DNA of 64,000 nt from Arthrobacter sp. H35-D1 (GCF_030063185.1 NZ_JASISP010000011.1:1-64000), one strand, 5' to 3'; shown: positions 42,556 to 51,491, counted from the first letter of the stretch. Notes: a model not told the origin generated them from the letters alone. Made by a program: numbers and translations.

Positions 42556-44396
42556 GGATTATCCACGCCCAACGCAGCCTTGACGTCCCGCTCCACGGCG
42601 GCCAGCGCGAGGGCTGCCTCCTGGCGGGCGGCGGGTAGCTGCTCCCGGCTGGAAACGTCGATGACGACTTCCAGGTAGCACTTGAGCTTGGGTTCGGTGC
42701 CGCTGGGGCGCACGATCACCCGGGTGCCGTTCTCCGTCAAATACAGCAGCCCGTTGGTGGCCGGCAGGTCCGGGGTGCCCGCCGAGAGGTCGATGGATTC
42801 GGCCACGGGCGAGCCGCCAAGAACGGCCGGCGCCTGCGCGCGCAACAAGGCCATCATCGAGGAGATCTCCCCTAGGTCCTCGACCCGGATGCTGAGCTGC
42901 CCGCTGGCGTGCAATCCATGCTCCAAGGCGAGGCGGTCCAGGACGTCAAAGAGTGTTTTGCCTTCTGCTTTGAGGGCGGCCGCCATCTCGGCGACCAGCA
43001 GCCCGGCGGACATGCCGTCTTTGTCCCGCACCACTTCAGGGGCAACGCAATAGCCCAAGGCCTCCTCGTAACCGAAGGTCAGGCCGGGAACGCGAGAAAT
43101 CCACTTGAACCCCGTCAGCGTCTGGACATGGCCGTACCCCGCGCTGGAGGCAATGCGCTCCAACAGGCGCGAAGAAACAATTGAATTGGCAAACACGGGC
43201 TTCCGGGGGGTGTCCGCCGTGGAGCCGTTCCGGACCTTGACGCCGGCCTCCGCACCGACCTCGGTTTCAACGCTGCCGCCGCGGGCCGCGAGGTGCGCCC
43301 CGAGCAGGGCGCCCACCTCGTCGCCGTGGAACTTGCGCCACTGGCCGGTGGCCGGGTCGGGGGCGCCGATGGCGGCACGGTCGGCGTCGGGGTCGTTGGC
43401 CAGGACCACGTCGGCCCCCACCTTTTGAGCCAGGGCGAAGGCCAGATCCATGGCGCCGGGCTCCTCCGGGTTGGGGAAGGAGACGGTGGGGAAGTCCGGG
43501 TCCGGGCGGGCCTGTTCGGGGACGGCGTGGGTGTCGTTGAAACCGGCGTCGGTCAGCACTGCCATCGCGGTCTCGTGGCCAACACCGTGCAGGGACGTGT
43601 GGACAATGCGCAGCTTGCGGGACGGGAAGCGGGCCGTGTCCGCCAGCGCCACCACGGCCCGCTTGTAGCTGTCTGCAAGCTCCGGGCCCAGCACCGTCCA
43701 GCCCTCTGTTGCGAGCGGGATGTTGCTGGTGTCGCCCGCCTGGGCCGAACGGGAAACGGCGGCAATGTGCCCGGCAATCCGAGCGTCATGGGGTGCCACA
43801 ATCTGCACGCCGCGGGCCTCCGGTGCCACGGCGCGGCCGCCCAGGTACACCTTGTAGCCGTTGTCCGCGGCGGGGTTGTGGCTGGCGGTGACCATGACGC
43901 CGGCCTCGCAGTTCAGGTGCCTGACCGCAAACGCCAGCACGGGGGTGGGAAGCGCCGTGGGCAGCAGGAACGTTTCAATGCCTGCCGCCGTGAAGATGGC
44001 GGCCGTTTCCTGGGCGAAGATGGTGGAATGGCGACGGGCATCGAAACCGATGACGGCACGGGGACTGTACGGTCCGGCGTCGTGCGTGGCAGCCAGATCG
44101 AGCAGGTGCGCGGCCACCCCCGCTGCAGCGCGACGCACCACGGTGCGGTTCATCCGGTTGGGGCCCGGACCCATGGCGGCGCGCAGCCCCGCCGTGCCGA
44201 ACTGCAGCTCGCCTGCGAAGCTGTCGGTGAGTTCCGCCGCCGCCGTGGGATCCGTGGCGGACTGCTCAACCAGCCCGCGCAACTGCGCAGCCATCTCCGG
44301 CTCGGGATCCGTGCCGGCCCACTGCAGGGCGATGCCGGCCAAGGCCGCGGACTCACGGGCCGCGTTTGCTGCTGAACTGCTCGAAGAGTGTTTCAT
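42552..44396 (-). CDS. Phospho-sugar mutase (phosphoglucomutase/phosphomannomutase)
   Basis: A 614-residue alpha-D-phosphohexomutase, long form, as found in actinobacteria. The phospho-serine loop is VTASHNPAADNGYKVY, the Mg loop NDPDADRAA, the sugar-binding loop GYEEALGYCV and the phosphate loop RPSGTEPKLK. It could isomerise hexose or pentose 1- and 6(5)-phosphates; near deoC and punA relatives it may act as a phosphopentomutase. It may compensate for the broken manB at 1.1-1.8 kb. I prefer ATG 44396 over a TTG at 44423. Confidence 0.92.
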   Translation of the reverse strand: MKHSSSSSAANAARESAALAGIALQWAGTDPEPEMAAQLRGLVEQSATDPTAAAELTDSFAGELQFGTAGLRAAMGPGPNRMNRTVVRRAAAGVAAHLLDLAATHDAGPYSPRAVIGFDARRHSTIFAQETAAIFTAAGIETFLLPTALPTPVLAFAVRHLNCEAGVMVTASHNPAADNGYKVYLGGRAVAPEARGVQIVAPHDARIAGHIAAVSRSAQAGDTSNIPLATEGWTVLGPELADSYKRAVVALADTARFPSRKLRIVHTSLHGVGHETAMAVLTDAGFNDTHAVPEQARPDPDFPTVSFPNPEEPGAMDLAFALAQKVGADVVLANDPDADRAAIGAPDPATGQWRKFHGDEVGALLGAHLAARGGSVETEVGAEAGVKVRNGSTADTPRKPVFANSIVSSRLLERIASSAGYGHVQTLTGFKWISRVPGLTFGYEEALGYCVAPEVVRDKDGMSAGLLVAEMAAALKAEGKTLFDVLDRLALEHGLHASGQLSIRVEDLGEISSMMALLRAQAPAVLGGSPVAESIDLSAGTPDLPATNGLLYLTENGTRVIVRPSGTEPKLKCYLEVVIDVSSREQLPAARQEAALALAAVERDVKAALGVDNP

Positions 44397-44526
44397 CAGA
44401 CCAATGTATCCGCAGACTGCCAAAGCAGGTAGGAGCGGCAGCGGCTAGATCTTCGCGATGTCTCTGGGAGCCGGAATGACAGCGGGAGTGGTGAGGCAAC
44501 AATGACAGTACGCCCGCCCGAACCGG

Positions 44527-44906
44527 CTATCTGTTCGGGGTTCGTTGTGTCAGCACATCACTGCCGAGGGGCTGCCACGCTGCTGGTGGCCGCGTCATGG
44601 GCCGCACATCGTCACCTTGCTGGATGGCGCAACGTTTGGCCAGCTTTTCGTGAAATGCCGCGGGGAGCGCGGAGGCTTCACGGAGCAGGGGCTCAGCGGC
44701 CAAGACTTCTTCGAACGCTGCTGGCGCTTGGGCCACCATGTCGCGGACCGTGCCGGTCACATAATCGGGATCAAGGCCGGCCTTGGCGGCGAAATTGACC
44801 CAGTTCCTTTTCATGATTCGATCCACCCTGAATTCTCCGCCGACACTCATCTCCAGCTTGACCGGCTTCTCCTTCATGCCGAATTTGGCGTAGGGCAACA
44901 GGGAGT
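44527..44906 (-). pseudogene. HipA C-terminal fragment
   Basis: About 120 residues resembling the end of a HipA Ser/Thr kinase toxin: KLEMSVGGEFRVDRIMKRNW and GLDPDYVTGTVRDMVAQAP. The fragment is cut at 44906 by the left end of IS1380. The N-terminal part of a hipA gene, on the same strand and preceded by hipB, lies at 52896-53280. Together these suggest one gene split by an approximately 8-kb insertion, with the middle (kinase core) lost. Confidence 0.7.
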
Positions 44907-44956
44907 TCAGACCCGGATCCGCGAGTAAGAACTTTTTGACGGGGGCGTGTTAAACC

Positions 44957-45030
44957 GAACAGGTGCCGTCTTTGCTGGGAAAATAGTAGTCACTACACAA
45001 CATTTTCCAGACAAAGAAGGACACCTGTTC
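44957..45030 (+). promoter_or_regulatory. Leader hairpin in front of the IS1380 transposase
   Basis: Three successive paired segments form a long stem: GAACAGGTG with CACCTGTTC, TCTTTG with CAAAGA, and CTGG-AAAAT with ATTTT-CCAG (one bulged G). The purine-rich ribosome-binding sequence GAAGGA (45016-45021) sits in the 3' arm and the GTG start follows one base after the stem. Such a structure could keep read-through transcripts from being translated. Confidence 0.6.
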
Positions 45031-45031
45031 A

Positions 45032-46486
45032 GTGGCAAGTTTACGCGGCAAGAAACGTGGCAAGAAATCAGGCACGCGGGCGGGCAAGCGGGCCCGGGCA
45101 CGGCGGGTGCGGATCGGCGTCCCGGATGCGCGGCTGACGCCGGCGGCCGGGGTCGAGGCGCTCCGGGAGGTGGACCGGGTCTTGGGTGTCACGGCGGCCC
45201 TGGATGCGGGCATCGGTGCGGTGAAGAAACGCGCCCGGGGCCTGACCGGCGGCGAGCTGGTGGTCGCGATGGCCTCGGCCCAGCTGGCGGGGGAAGACTT
45301 TTTGGTGGGCCTGGACCGGCGCCGGGCCGACACGGCCGGGCAGGAACTGGAACCGGTGCCGACCTCGCCCTCCACCACCGCGGCCGGGATCGCCCAGCGC
45401 TTCGGCGGTGCCCAGCTCCAAGGGATCGAAACAGGCATCGGGACGGTCAACACCACCATGGTCTCCCTGCTGCCCCTGGTCCGACGGGCCACGTTGTTGA
45501 AGGTCGCCACGATCGACGGGGACGCGACCGATATCGAGGTGTACGGGCGCACCAAGGACAAAGCGGCACACGCGTACACCGGTGCGCTGACATTGCGCTC
45601 CCACATCGGGTTTTGGGCCGAGGCCGGGATCCCGGTGGCGGCGGAGTTGATGGGCGGCACCGAGGACCCCCGCTCCAATGCCGTGGATATCCTGGACCGC
45701 TCGATCGCGGCCCTGCCGGCCGGCGTGGAGAAGGTCCAGTGCCGCTGGGACGCCGGTTATTTCGCCGCCGAACTCGCCGCAGCCTGTGTGGCGCGCGGGG
45801 TCGATTTCGCGATCGGGGTCAAGCGCACCGCGAAGGTCATGGCCGCCGCCGCAGGGCTGGGCCGCTACACCTGGGTGCCGGCGGTGGGTATGGAGGATAC
45901 CGAGCTGGCTGTCATTGATTACCTCCCCGGTCCCTGGCCCAAGGACGCCCACATCACCTGCATTGCCCGGCGGACCAGGATCCCAGTGAACCGCATTCCC
46001 ACCGCCCGGGCCCGGAAACGCCGCACGATCGACAAGAACCAGCTCGCCCTGGCCGTGGAAGGCCGCATCGACGAGGTCTACGGCTACTCCTTCATCCTCA
46101 CCAACCTGGACGTCTCCACGGATGAAAGCCTTGCCCAGGTGGAGTGGTGGTACCGGCACCGCACCGACATTGAAGAACTCAACCGCAACGCCAAGATCGG
46201 CACCGCGCTGCGCCATCTGCCCTCCGCTGACCACCGGGTGAACAGTGTGTGGATGTGGGCCGGACTGCTCGGCTGCGCCATCAGCGCCTGGATCCAGGAA
46301 ATCACCGGCATCGACTATGGCAATGGGCGTGGCAGACGCACCGTGGCCCGCCTCCGGCGGGAACTGATCCGTATCCCGGCCCGCATCACCCGCCGCGCCG
46401 GTGAAATCCAGTTGAGACTGCCACCGGGACCACAGCTGCTCGCCACCGTGCTGCCCACCCTGCAGGGACTGCCCGCCCCCGGCTGA
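45032..46486 (+). CDS. IS1380-family transposase
   Basis: A 484-residue DDE transposase. ATIDGDATDIEVYG carries the first catalytic Asp region, VQCRWDAGYFAAELA the second, and QVEWWYRHRTDIEELNRNAK the Glu region (YREK-like), all in IS1380 order. The N-terminus is very basic (KKRGKKSGTRAGKRARARR). The start is GTG 45032. It appears intact and may be active. Confidence 0.92.
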   Translation: MASLRGKKRGKKSGTRAGKRARARRVRIGVPDARLTPAAGVEALREVDRVLGVTAALDAGIGAVKKRARGLTGGELVVAMASAQLAGEDFLVGLDRRRADTAGQELEPVPTSPSTTAAGIAQRFGGAQLQGIETGIGTVNTTMVSLLPLVRRATLLKVATIDGDATDIEVYGRTKDKAAHAYTGALTLRSHIGFWAEAGIPVAAELMGGTEDPRSNAVDILDRSIAALPAGVEKVQCRWDAGYFAAELAAACVARGVDFAIGVKRTAKVMAAAAGLGRYTWVPAVGMEDTELAVIDYLPGPWPKDAHITCIARRTRIPVNRIPTARARKRRTIDKNQLALAVEGRIDEVYGYSFILTNLDVSTDESLAQVEWWYRHRTDIEELNRNAKIGTALRHLPSADHRVNSVWMWAGLLGCAISAWIQEITGIDYGNGRGRRTVARLRRELIRIPARITRRAGEIQLRLPPGPQLLATVLPTLQGLPAPG

Positions 46487-46756
46487 CAACCCGACTCTCC
46501 TGTCCCGCCACCAAAAGAAAGACGACCCGAGGCATGGAACCCCCGCCCACCCGGCACGACAACCGGGACATTGTCACGCCATGGGCCCAATACTCGCCGA
46601 AATTTTCGCCCCGCCAGAAATTGTCGCCCAAAAAGCCGCTACTCGCGGATTCGGGTCTGACAAGAACGGTCGCATTGGTCCACCGCAGTGCACCCGGTTC
46701 CCGCCTCGTATCATCCGGCGCTTCCCGCTAGTGTCCGGGCAGTGCACAATGGGCTC

Positions 46757-47453
46757 ACGTGCGGACGATACGTAATGGCGAGGGCCACGGCTGATCTGGT
46801 GGGCCTGTTCGAGGTGGGCGAGGGATTGCCGGGGGCGGGGTGGAACATCAAACCCACGAACCGGGTGCCCGTGGTACTCGAATCCGCCAGCCAAGGGCGT
46901 AGATGCTGCGGTGCTCCGGCTGGAACCTGCCCGGTGGTCGCTGACGCCCTCGTACTCCAAGGAGCTGAAGACGAAATTCGCGACCTTCTACGCCCGGGCG
47001 GAGACGGCCGCCGAGAAGGCGACCTTCCGTGGCTCGGTCAAGAGCAAACGCGCCCTAATGCCGGCCGATTTCTACTATAAATGATTGACCGAAGGCAAGA
47101 CAAAAACCCCGCACGCGATCCACCTCGCGGGCAACGAGCTGATGCGATTCGCCGGCCTGTACACCTGGTGGCCGGACAAGACTTTGCCGGAAGACCACGC
47201 GGACTACTGGACATTGACGGCCACGATTTTGACCAGTGAAGCTGTGGGTGATGTTCGTCAGCTGCATGAGTGCACTCCGGTGACGTTGCCGCCCTCATTC
47301 TGGGATGAGTGGTTGGATTCGGACGAAGAGGGAGGTCAGTCCCTGGTCGATGCCGCGGTGGCTGCAGCCACGCCCATTGCGGAAGCCTTGGAGTTCTATC
47401 CGGTGGACCCGCTGCGGGGCGATGGGCCCGAGCTGGTGGAGCCGGCTTCGTAG
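46757..47453 (+). pseudogene. SRAP (HMCES/YedK-like) DNA-crosslink protein, three lesions
   Basis: The product reads as a SOS-response-associated peptidase-family protein that would trap abasic sites through Cys2. CGRYVMARATADLVGLF is present but its expected ATG is ACG (46757). A 4-bp duplication (GCCAGCCA, about 46888) shifts the frame; the protein continues RWSLTPSYSKELKTKFATFY and MPADFYYK. TGA 47082-47084 then replaces the Trp of FYYKW before LTEGKTKTPHAI. The catalytic His region (TAT-x-H like LTATILTSEA) follows. Clearly dead unless recoded. The 3' end overlaps the convergent gene's end. Confidence 0.85.
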
Positions 47454-48076
47454 AAGGTCTCAACTCGATCAGTGATCAGTTCGATGTCCTCCAGGGTGAT
47501 GTTGATGGAAGCTGAGCGATTGCGCAAGGTTTGCACGATTTCCTTTTGAGGCCACATCAGCTGGTCCATGAAAGTTGGGAACGTTCGACCGCTGTCCGCT
47601 GCGTACTGCAGGAGCGTCTGGGGGTCTGTCACACGGTGTCCGATGACGAGCTCAACATCGACATCACCCAGCGGGTCGATTGTCTTGTCCAGATAGCTGC
47701 CAAAGATCCTCAACCGTTGAACGTAGTACGGCCTGGTGAGATCGGAGTTGTAGAGCCGGGCCCGCTCCAGCATTTTCGACACCAATCTCTCTGCGGTCTT
47801 TCGGGAGATGGGTCTCCCAAAGCTGGCCATGGCCAGGGCATTGCCAAGGATCGTAGTCCTCCACCAGGGGGTTCCCTTATGTGAGGCGCCGGTTCGCTCG
47901 ATGTATCCCTGGGCTTCGAGCAGCCCCAGGACGACCACGGCAGGTTCTTCGTCAGGGGCGTCCAGAAGCGTGAGTGCCCATTCTTCATCGAAGTCCGCAT
48001 TTTTGACCCGTCTGAGGAAGCCCCTGACAACGGTGGCGGGCAAGCCTGCAATTGAGTCGGTCTTCGCAATCCTCAT
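47396..48076 (-). CDS. MNT-type nucleotidyltransferase with N-terminal HTH
   Basis: About 226 residues. The N-terminal half looks like a winged helix (VVVLGLLEAQGYIERTGA). The C-terminal half has the nucleotidyltransferase core RLRIFGSYLDKTIDPLGDVDVELVIG, with Gly-Ser and Asp-x-Asp. Proteins of this type occur alone or in toxin-antitoxin and resistance islands. The last 20 residues come from sequence shared with the SRAP remnant on the other strand, so the C-terminus may be a replacement after rearrangement. ATG 48076 is preferred over an earlier start at 48142. Confidence 0.65.
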   Translation of the reverse strand: MRIAKTDSIAGLPATVVRGFLRRVKNADFDEEWALTLLDAPDEEPAVVVLGLLEAQGYIERTGASHKGTPWWRTTILGNALAMASFGRPISRKTAERLVSKMLERARLYNSDLTRPYYVQRLRIFGSYLDKTIDPLGDVDVELVIGHRVTDPQTLLQYAADSGRTFPTFMDQLMWPQKEIVQTLRNRSASINITLEDIELITDRVETFYEAGSTSSGPSPRSGSTG

Positions 48077-48247
48077 GTGAGGGCCACCGTTCCAGTGCAC
48101 ATCTTGGTCACGCGGGACCTGGTTCCTGTCTACTCGGCTCAATTCTAGAAGGTCGAGGCAGGGAGGGCGACGGCCTCCAGTTTTGGTGTGAGATTTCCGT
48201 CGTTCCTAACCCCTGTTCAGTGGGGTGTGACTGCAGTAACGTGGCGT

Positions 48248-48264
48248 ATATACGAAATGTATAT
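48248..48264. promoter_or_regulatory. Palindromic operator of the zeta-type TA operon
   Basis: ATATAC-GAAAT-GTATAT, a perfect 6+6 inverted repeat, lies 25 bp before the antitoxin ATG (48289). The AT-rich site stands out from its surroundings and probably covers the promoter. The downstream HTH protein is the likely ligand. Confidence 0.6.
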
Positions 48265-48288
48265 GGCAAGCGTTAGGAGGAGATGACA

Positions 48289-48726
48289 ATGGAAACCATT
48301 CAAGATGAGCTGGCCAGAATCTATGCTGACCGGGAGTTGAATCGGATCGATCTGTTGCGCGGTTGCGCAGCTGCACGTGCTGCCGGCTTGTATCAGGAAG
48401 AGATCGCGCAACGCCTTCAAATTTCACAGGCGGAAGTCTCACGGATCCTTCGAAAGATCAAAAATTTTCCGGAGCTCCTTGATGAGACGCCCCGGGAGGT
48501 CATTCTTGATTTTCATGCCGAGAAGATCGCTCACGATGTGATGCTTGAAAAGCTCAAAAACTGGCAATACACCTTCACCCAAGATGCCGAGCCGAACAAC
48601 CCTGAAGGCGCGTTGACTGGAGGAAGCTGGGATGAGATCGTTGATGCTTTTCACCGGGATCTCATTGACATGGAGGACTACCAGGAGATCCTTCAGGCGG
48701 TTCAGCGAAGCGTAGCCTCTTCGTGA
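48289..48726 (+). CDS. HTH antitoxin of a zeta-type TA pair
   Basis: A 145-residue protein. Residues 22-60 form a helix-turn-helix (AAARAAGLYQEEIAQRLQIS, then QAEVSRILRKIKNF) of the sigma-70 region 4 / Xre style. The C-terminal part is acidic and helical (IVDAFHRDLIDMEDYQEILQ), likely contacting the toxin. AGGAGG at 48275-48280 is well spaced for ATG 48289 and too close for ATG 48283. The stop overlaps the toxin's GTG. Confidence 0.7.
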   Translation: METIQDELARIYADRELNRIDLLRGCAAARAAGLYQEEIAQRLQISQAEVSRILRKIKNFPELLDETPREVILDFHAEKIAHDVMLEKLKNWQYTFTQDAEPNNPEGALTGGSWDEIVDAFHRDLIDMEDYQEILQAVQRSVASS

Positions 48727-49652
48727 ACCGTGAAGTGCTCCAGCATGTTCACGACCAGCTAGCCTGGATGACCTCAGAGGGCGGTTCCCTCCACGGAAAC
48801 TCTCCGCGAGCTACCCAGCGAACGGATCGACCGCTGGATTTGCCGGGGGAACGGCTCCGGTTCCAACGGGCACTCCTGGATGAGCTACTTTCCGAGGGAG
48901 AGAAGCTTATCCAAAAGGAGGGGTTTGCCACTGTCGTCGTGACGGCTGGGCCACCCGGGGCGGGGAAGTCAACGCACATTGATGAGATGCATCTTGCTGA
49001 CGGGTGGAGAGAAATTGACGCCGATGAGATCAAGATCAGGCTTCTGAAAGCTGCCCTCAGGGACGGGCGCTTTGACGATTTCCTCACGGCCAACCTTGCC
49101 GATGGCCACCCCATCATGATGAACGAGCTCTCATCCCTGGTACACAACGAGAGCGTTGCCTTGGCTGATCTGATGATCAAGCGATGCCTGGAGCGCAAAG
49201 AGAATGTGGTCATTCAGGGAACTTTGTCGTGGGAAGGGCTCCCGCCACGCTATGCGAAGATGCTGGCCCTGTATGACTACTCTGCGGTAACCCTTCTGGA
49301 TATTGAGGTGCAGCAATCTGTTGCCTTGGAGCGAGCCTTCACCCGTTGGAGCGAGGGTCGCATCGACACGATAGCGGGACGCTGCGAAGGCGGCGGACGC
49401 TTCACTCCCACCGAGGCAATCACCTCGATCTACGATGCCTCTGGCCGCTACAGCCGTTGCAATCAGAACGCTGTTGATTTCTTCAACGCCAAGGGTGTCG
49501 AAGACCTTGACGGGATTCGATTGATCGTCTGCGACGGCGAAGGCCCCGATAGCCAGACTGAATACCGGAGGATTATGGGCGACTACAAAACCCCCATTCC
49601 CGGATATCTCAGAGACCAGGACAAGGACACAGTCCAGGCAGGATCCCTCTAG
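48723..49652 (+). CDS. Zeta-toxin-family P-loop kinase
   Basis: A 309-residue protein with Walker A GPPGAGKST at 76-84, followed by IDADEIKIRLLK, the Asp of which matches the catalytic position of zeta toxins. ENVVIQGTLSWEGLPPRYAKML matches the family's substrate region. Zeta/PezT toxins phosphorylate UDP-N-acetylglucosamine; related enzymes target other amino sugars. An N-terminal helical extension of about 60 residues precedes the core. The antitoxin gene overlaps it by four bases. Low GC for the window suggests acquisition. Confidence 0.85.
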   Translation: MNREVLQHVHDQLAWMTSEGGSLHGNSPRATQRTDRPLDLPGERLRFQRALLDELLSEGEKLIQKEGFATVVVTAGPPGAGKSTHIDEMHLADGWREIDADEIKIRLLKAALRDGRFDDFLTANLADGHPIMMNELSSLVHNESVALADLMIKRCLERKENVVIQGTLSWEGLPPRYAKMLALYDYSAVTLLDIEVQQSVALERAFTRWSEGRIDTIAGRCEGGGRFTPTEAITSIYDASGRYSRCNQNAVDFFNAKGVEDLDGIRLIVCDGEGPDSQTEYRRIMGDYKTPIPGYLRDQDKDTVQAGSL

Positions 49653-49709
49653 TTTCGTTCGGCACCAAGCACGGGAGCGAGGTGGGACGCGGGGGTGGCT
49701 TCTAGTACT

Positions 49710-50139
49710 ACAGTCGTTTTTGTAGGATGTGGCCGCGGGCTTTGTAATGGCATTGTTGGGCGCGGTGTTGGTGTTTTCGTCGCCAGAGTGAGCAGCGGAT
49801 CACGTGGTGTGGGTCCGGCTGCCGGTGCCAGGCGATTCGGGTGATGAGGTGCCTGATTTCGGGCAGTGAGAGCCTTACCAGTTGCTGGGCACCTGGGTTT
49901 GGACCCCCTTTTTAGAGCGGATGACGCTGAGAAAGGCGTGGGCGAACATGGACAGGGTGATGTGCCGGTACCAGCCGGTGTATTGGCGCACCTGGTAGTG
50001 GTCGAGGCCGGTTTCGCCCTTGGAGGTTTGGAAGGTTTCCTCAATGGCCCAGCGGGCCCCGGCGACCCGTGCCAGCTCGATCACGGTGACGTTCTCGGGG
50101 GTGTGGCAGATGAAGTAGGCCTTCTCCGTGGGGTCCTGT
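49710..50139 (-). pseudogene. IS701-family transposase, C-terminal remnant
   Basis: EKAYFICHTPENVTVIELAR, RWAIEETFQTSKGETGLDHYQV and YRHITLSMFAHAFLSVIRS are IS701 (DDE_5) landmarks, including the Glu of the catalytic triad. A stop and frame change near 49880 separates them from the tail LSLPEIRHLITRIAWHRQPD and HHVIRCSLWRRKHQHRAQ. The N-terminal two-thirds is missing beyond 50139. Confidence 0.85.
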
Positions 50140-50318
50140 TATGGAGCGCGGTGTTTGACGATGGCAGCGTCGCCTTGGGTGACGATGGGATTGGCAGGTT
50201 TGGTCGTCATGGTGACGTGGCGATCGTCAACGCTGGCGGGTGTTTGTGAATAGATTTCAGTGTCGTCGTCATGGTGACGTTTGGTCCAGGGCATGGCAAA
50301 GCAGGAATGCTCCGTTTT

Positions 50319-50897
50319 TTAGTTGCGCAGGGGTGGGCTGAGTAGGTTACCTCGTGTGAAGTACCCGATCACGGTCCACGGTGGCAGCTCCATTCTTGCC
50401 CGATGGTTGAAGGCCAGTGCGGCGCCTGCCAGGATGTTCAGGCTCCAGCCGAGCAGGCTCGGCCACGGCTTCGGGCCAGCCAGCATCTCTGGCTTGAGGC
50501 TAAATGCGTGCTTTACTGCCTGCTTGTGCAGCCAGTGGACGTGCTTCTCCGGGACCCGGCGCAGCCAGCGCCGCACCGTCGAGACGGGCCGGTCCAAGTT
50601 CGCGGCGATCGTGCGGTGGCCGCTGCCGGCAGCCTTGGCGGCCAGTGCGGTTCCGATAACCTCCACAGCATCTGCCCGTCGTAGGGCCAACGCGGCCGGC
50701 AACAGGACTTGGGTGCGTCTGCAGCCGGAACAGCGGGCCCGTCGCGGCCGCACGGTCAGCCGCTCCCGACCCAAGCCACGCACGGTCCGCTGCCGGGCGT
50801 GCCCGTGGGGGCGCAGTGGAACCGAACAGTGAGGGCAGGGTATTTCGCCTGCCAGCAAAGCTGTATCGGTCTGCTCGGGGCTGCCCACGACCAGCAT
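50319..50897 (-). CDS. DUF6431-like zinc-ribbon/HTH protein, mobile-element associated
   Basis: A 192-residue protein: a zinc-ribbon-like segment IPCPHCSVPLRPHGHARQRT and RCSGCRRTQVLLP with two Cys pairs, then a helix-turn-helix region (RTIAANLDRPVSTVRRWLRR). This layout matches proteins named DUF6431 that accompany transposases in actinobacteria. No intact transposase partner is adjacent; the IS701 remnant lies downstream. ATG 50897 has GGAG upstream. A 16-bp repeat (GTCGTCATGGTGACGT) occurs twice downstream at about 50206-50270. Confidence 0.6.
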   Translation of the reverse strand: MLVVGSPEQTDTALLAGEIPCPHCSVPLRPHGHARQRTVRGLGRERLTVRPRRARCSGCRRTQVLLPAALALRRADAVEVIGTALAAKAAGSGHRTIAANLDRPVSTVRRWLRRVPEKHVHWLHKQAVKHAFSLKPEMLAGPKPWPSLLGWSLNILAGAALAFNHRARMELPPWTVIGYFTRGNLLSPPLRN

Positions 50898-51224
50898 CGA
50901 GTCCGCTCCATTTCCTCGGCCAAAAGCTCATGTCAATGACTCTTGCCTACCATGCCCACAACGGGGAAGGGGCCAGTTCGTGTGGAACCGGCAGCACCCG
51001 GAACGGAAGTTTCAGCCCGCCACCGGCCAGACGGGCAAAATCACTGTGCCAACCTGGCTACTGAAATAGTCGAGGCGCCGGCGGGAATAGCGGATCTGGT
51101 GGTCACGCTGACGCCGCCAACGAAGCACGAACCGCAGCAGCCTGCATCGTCACCCACAATGACCAATGCTCCCCAAACTATGCGACGCGTAACAGGTCCT
51201 TGAGGTGTAGGTTCTCGTTTTGGA
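50898..51224. other. Gap without a recognisable gene
   Basis: About 330 bp between the DUF6431-like gene and the repeat at 51225. Short frames occur on both strands, but none has a convincing start, ribosome-binding site or recognisable protein. Confidence 0.4.
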
Positions 51225-51283
51225 TGTCACTATTCTCAGTTTCGTGTCACTAGCGTGTCACCGTTCTCAATTTCGTGTCACCA
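51225..51283 (+). repeat. IS-end-like repeat cluster (TGTCAC...TTTCGTGTCAC)
   Basis: TGTCACTATTCTCAGTTTCGTGTCAC is followed, after TAGCG, by TGTCACCGTTCTCAATTTCGTGTCAC. A single related unit is at 58239-58265 in the same orientation. Terminal repeats of this kind, with internal TGTCA copies, recall IS21-type ends; no istA or istB gene is present, so the family is a guess. Confidence 0.5.
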
Positions 51284-51491
51284 GAGCCCATCACGCGAGC
51301 ATGGAGGGCACAAACAGAAAAGGCCTGGTGGATGTTCCAGCCGGGTAACGGCATACGCTACAGATTGGCGCAGCCTATGGTTTCCGGCAGGAGGATTCTT
51401 TACCGAACGGTCAGGGGAGTCGGGTAGGGCTCTGCATTTGCCGTGACTGTCCATAGGCTTTGCCGCTCCCGCATTCACGTAGGTTTGGATC

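Larger units (their letters stand above)
44907..46660 (+). mobile_element. Complete IS1380-family element
   Basis: A 1754-bp element bounded by 21-bp imperfect inverted repeats: TCAGACCCGGATCCGCGAGTA at 44907-44927 and the complement of TCAGACCCGAATCCGCGAGTA at 46640-46660. It holds one intact transposase. No target duplication is visible between the flanks (ending GAGT and starting CAAG), so one side has probably been rearranged since insertion. A 3' fragment of a related copy is at 33262-33693. Confidence 0.88.

Noticed and set aside
45068-46489. 473-codon frame antisense to the IS1380 transposase
   Set aside because: A shadow of a high-GC gene; the plus-strand product has the catalytic motifs and lies between the inverted repeats.
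6261-47084. UGA read as tryptophan (genetic-code variant or programmed recoding)
   Set aside because: Two of the three genes also carry frameshifts, and many intact genes in the window end in TGA, so a code change does not fit. Plain pseudogenisation is simpler.
50200-50275. Possible CRISPR-like or iteron repeats (GTCGTCATGGTGACGT twice)
   Set aside because: Only two copies with irregular spacing and no cas or rep gene; more likely IS debris.
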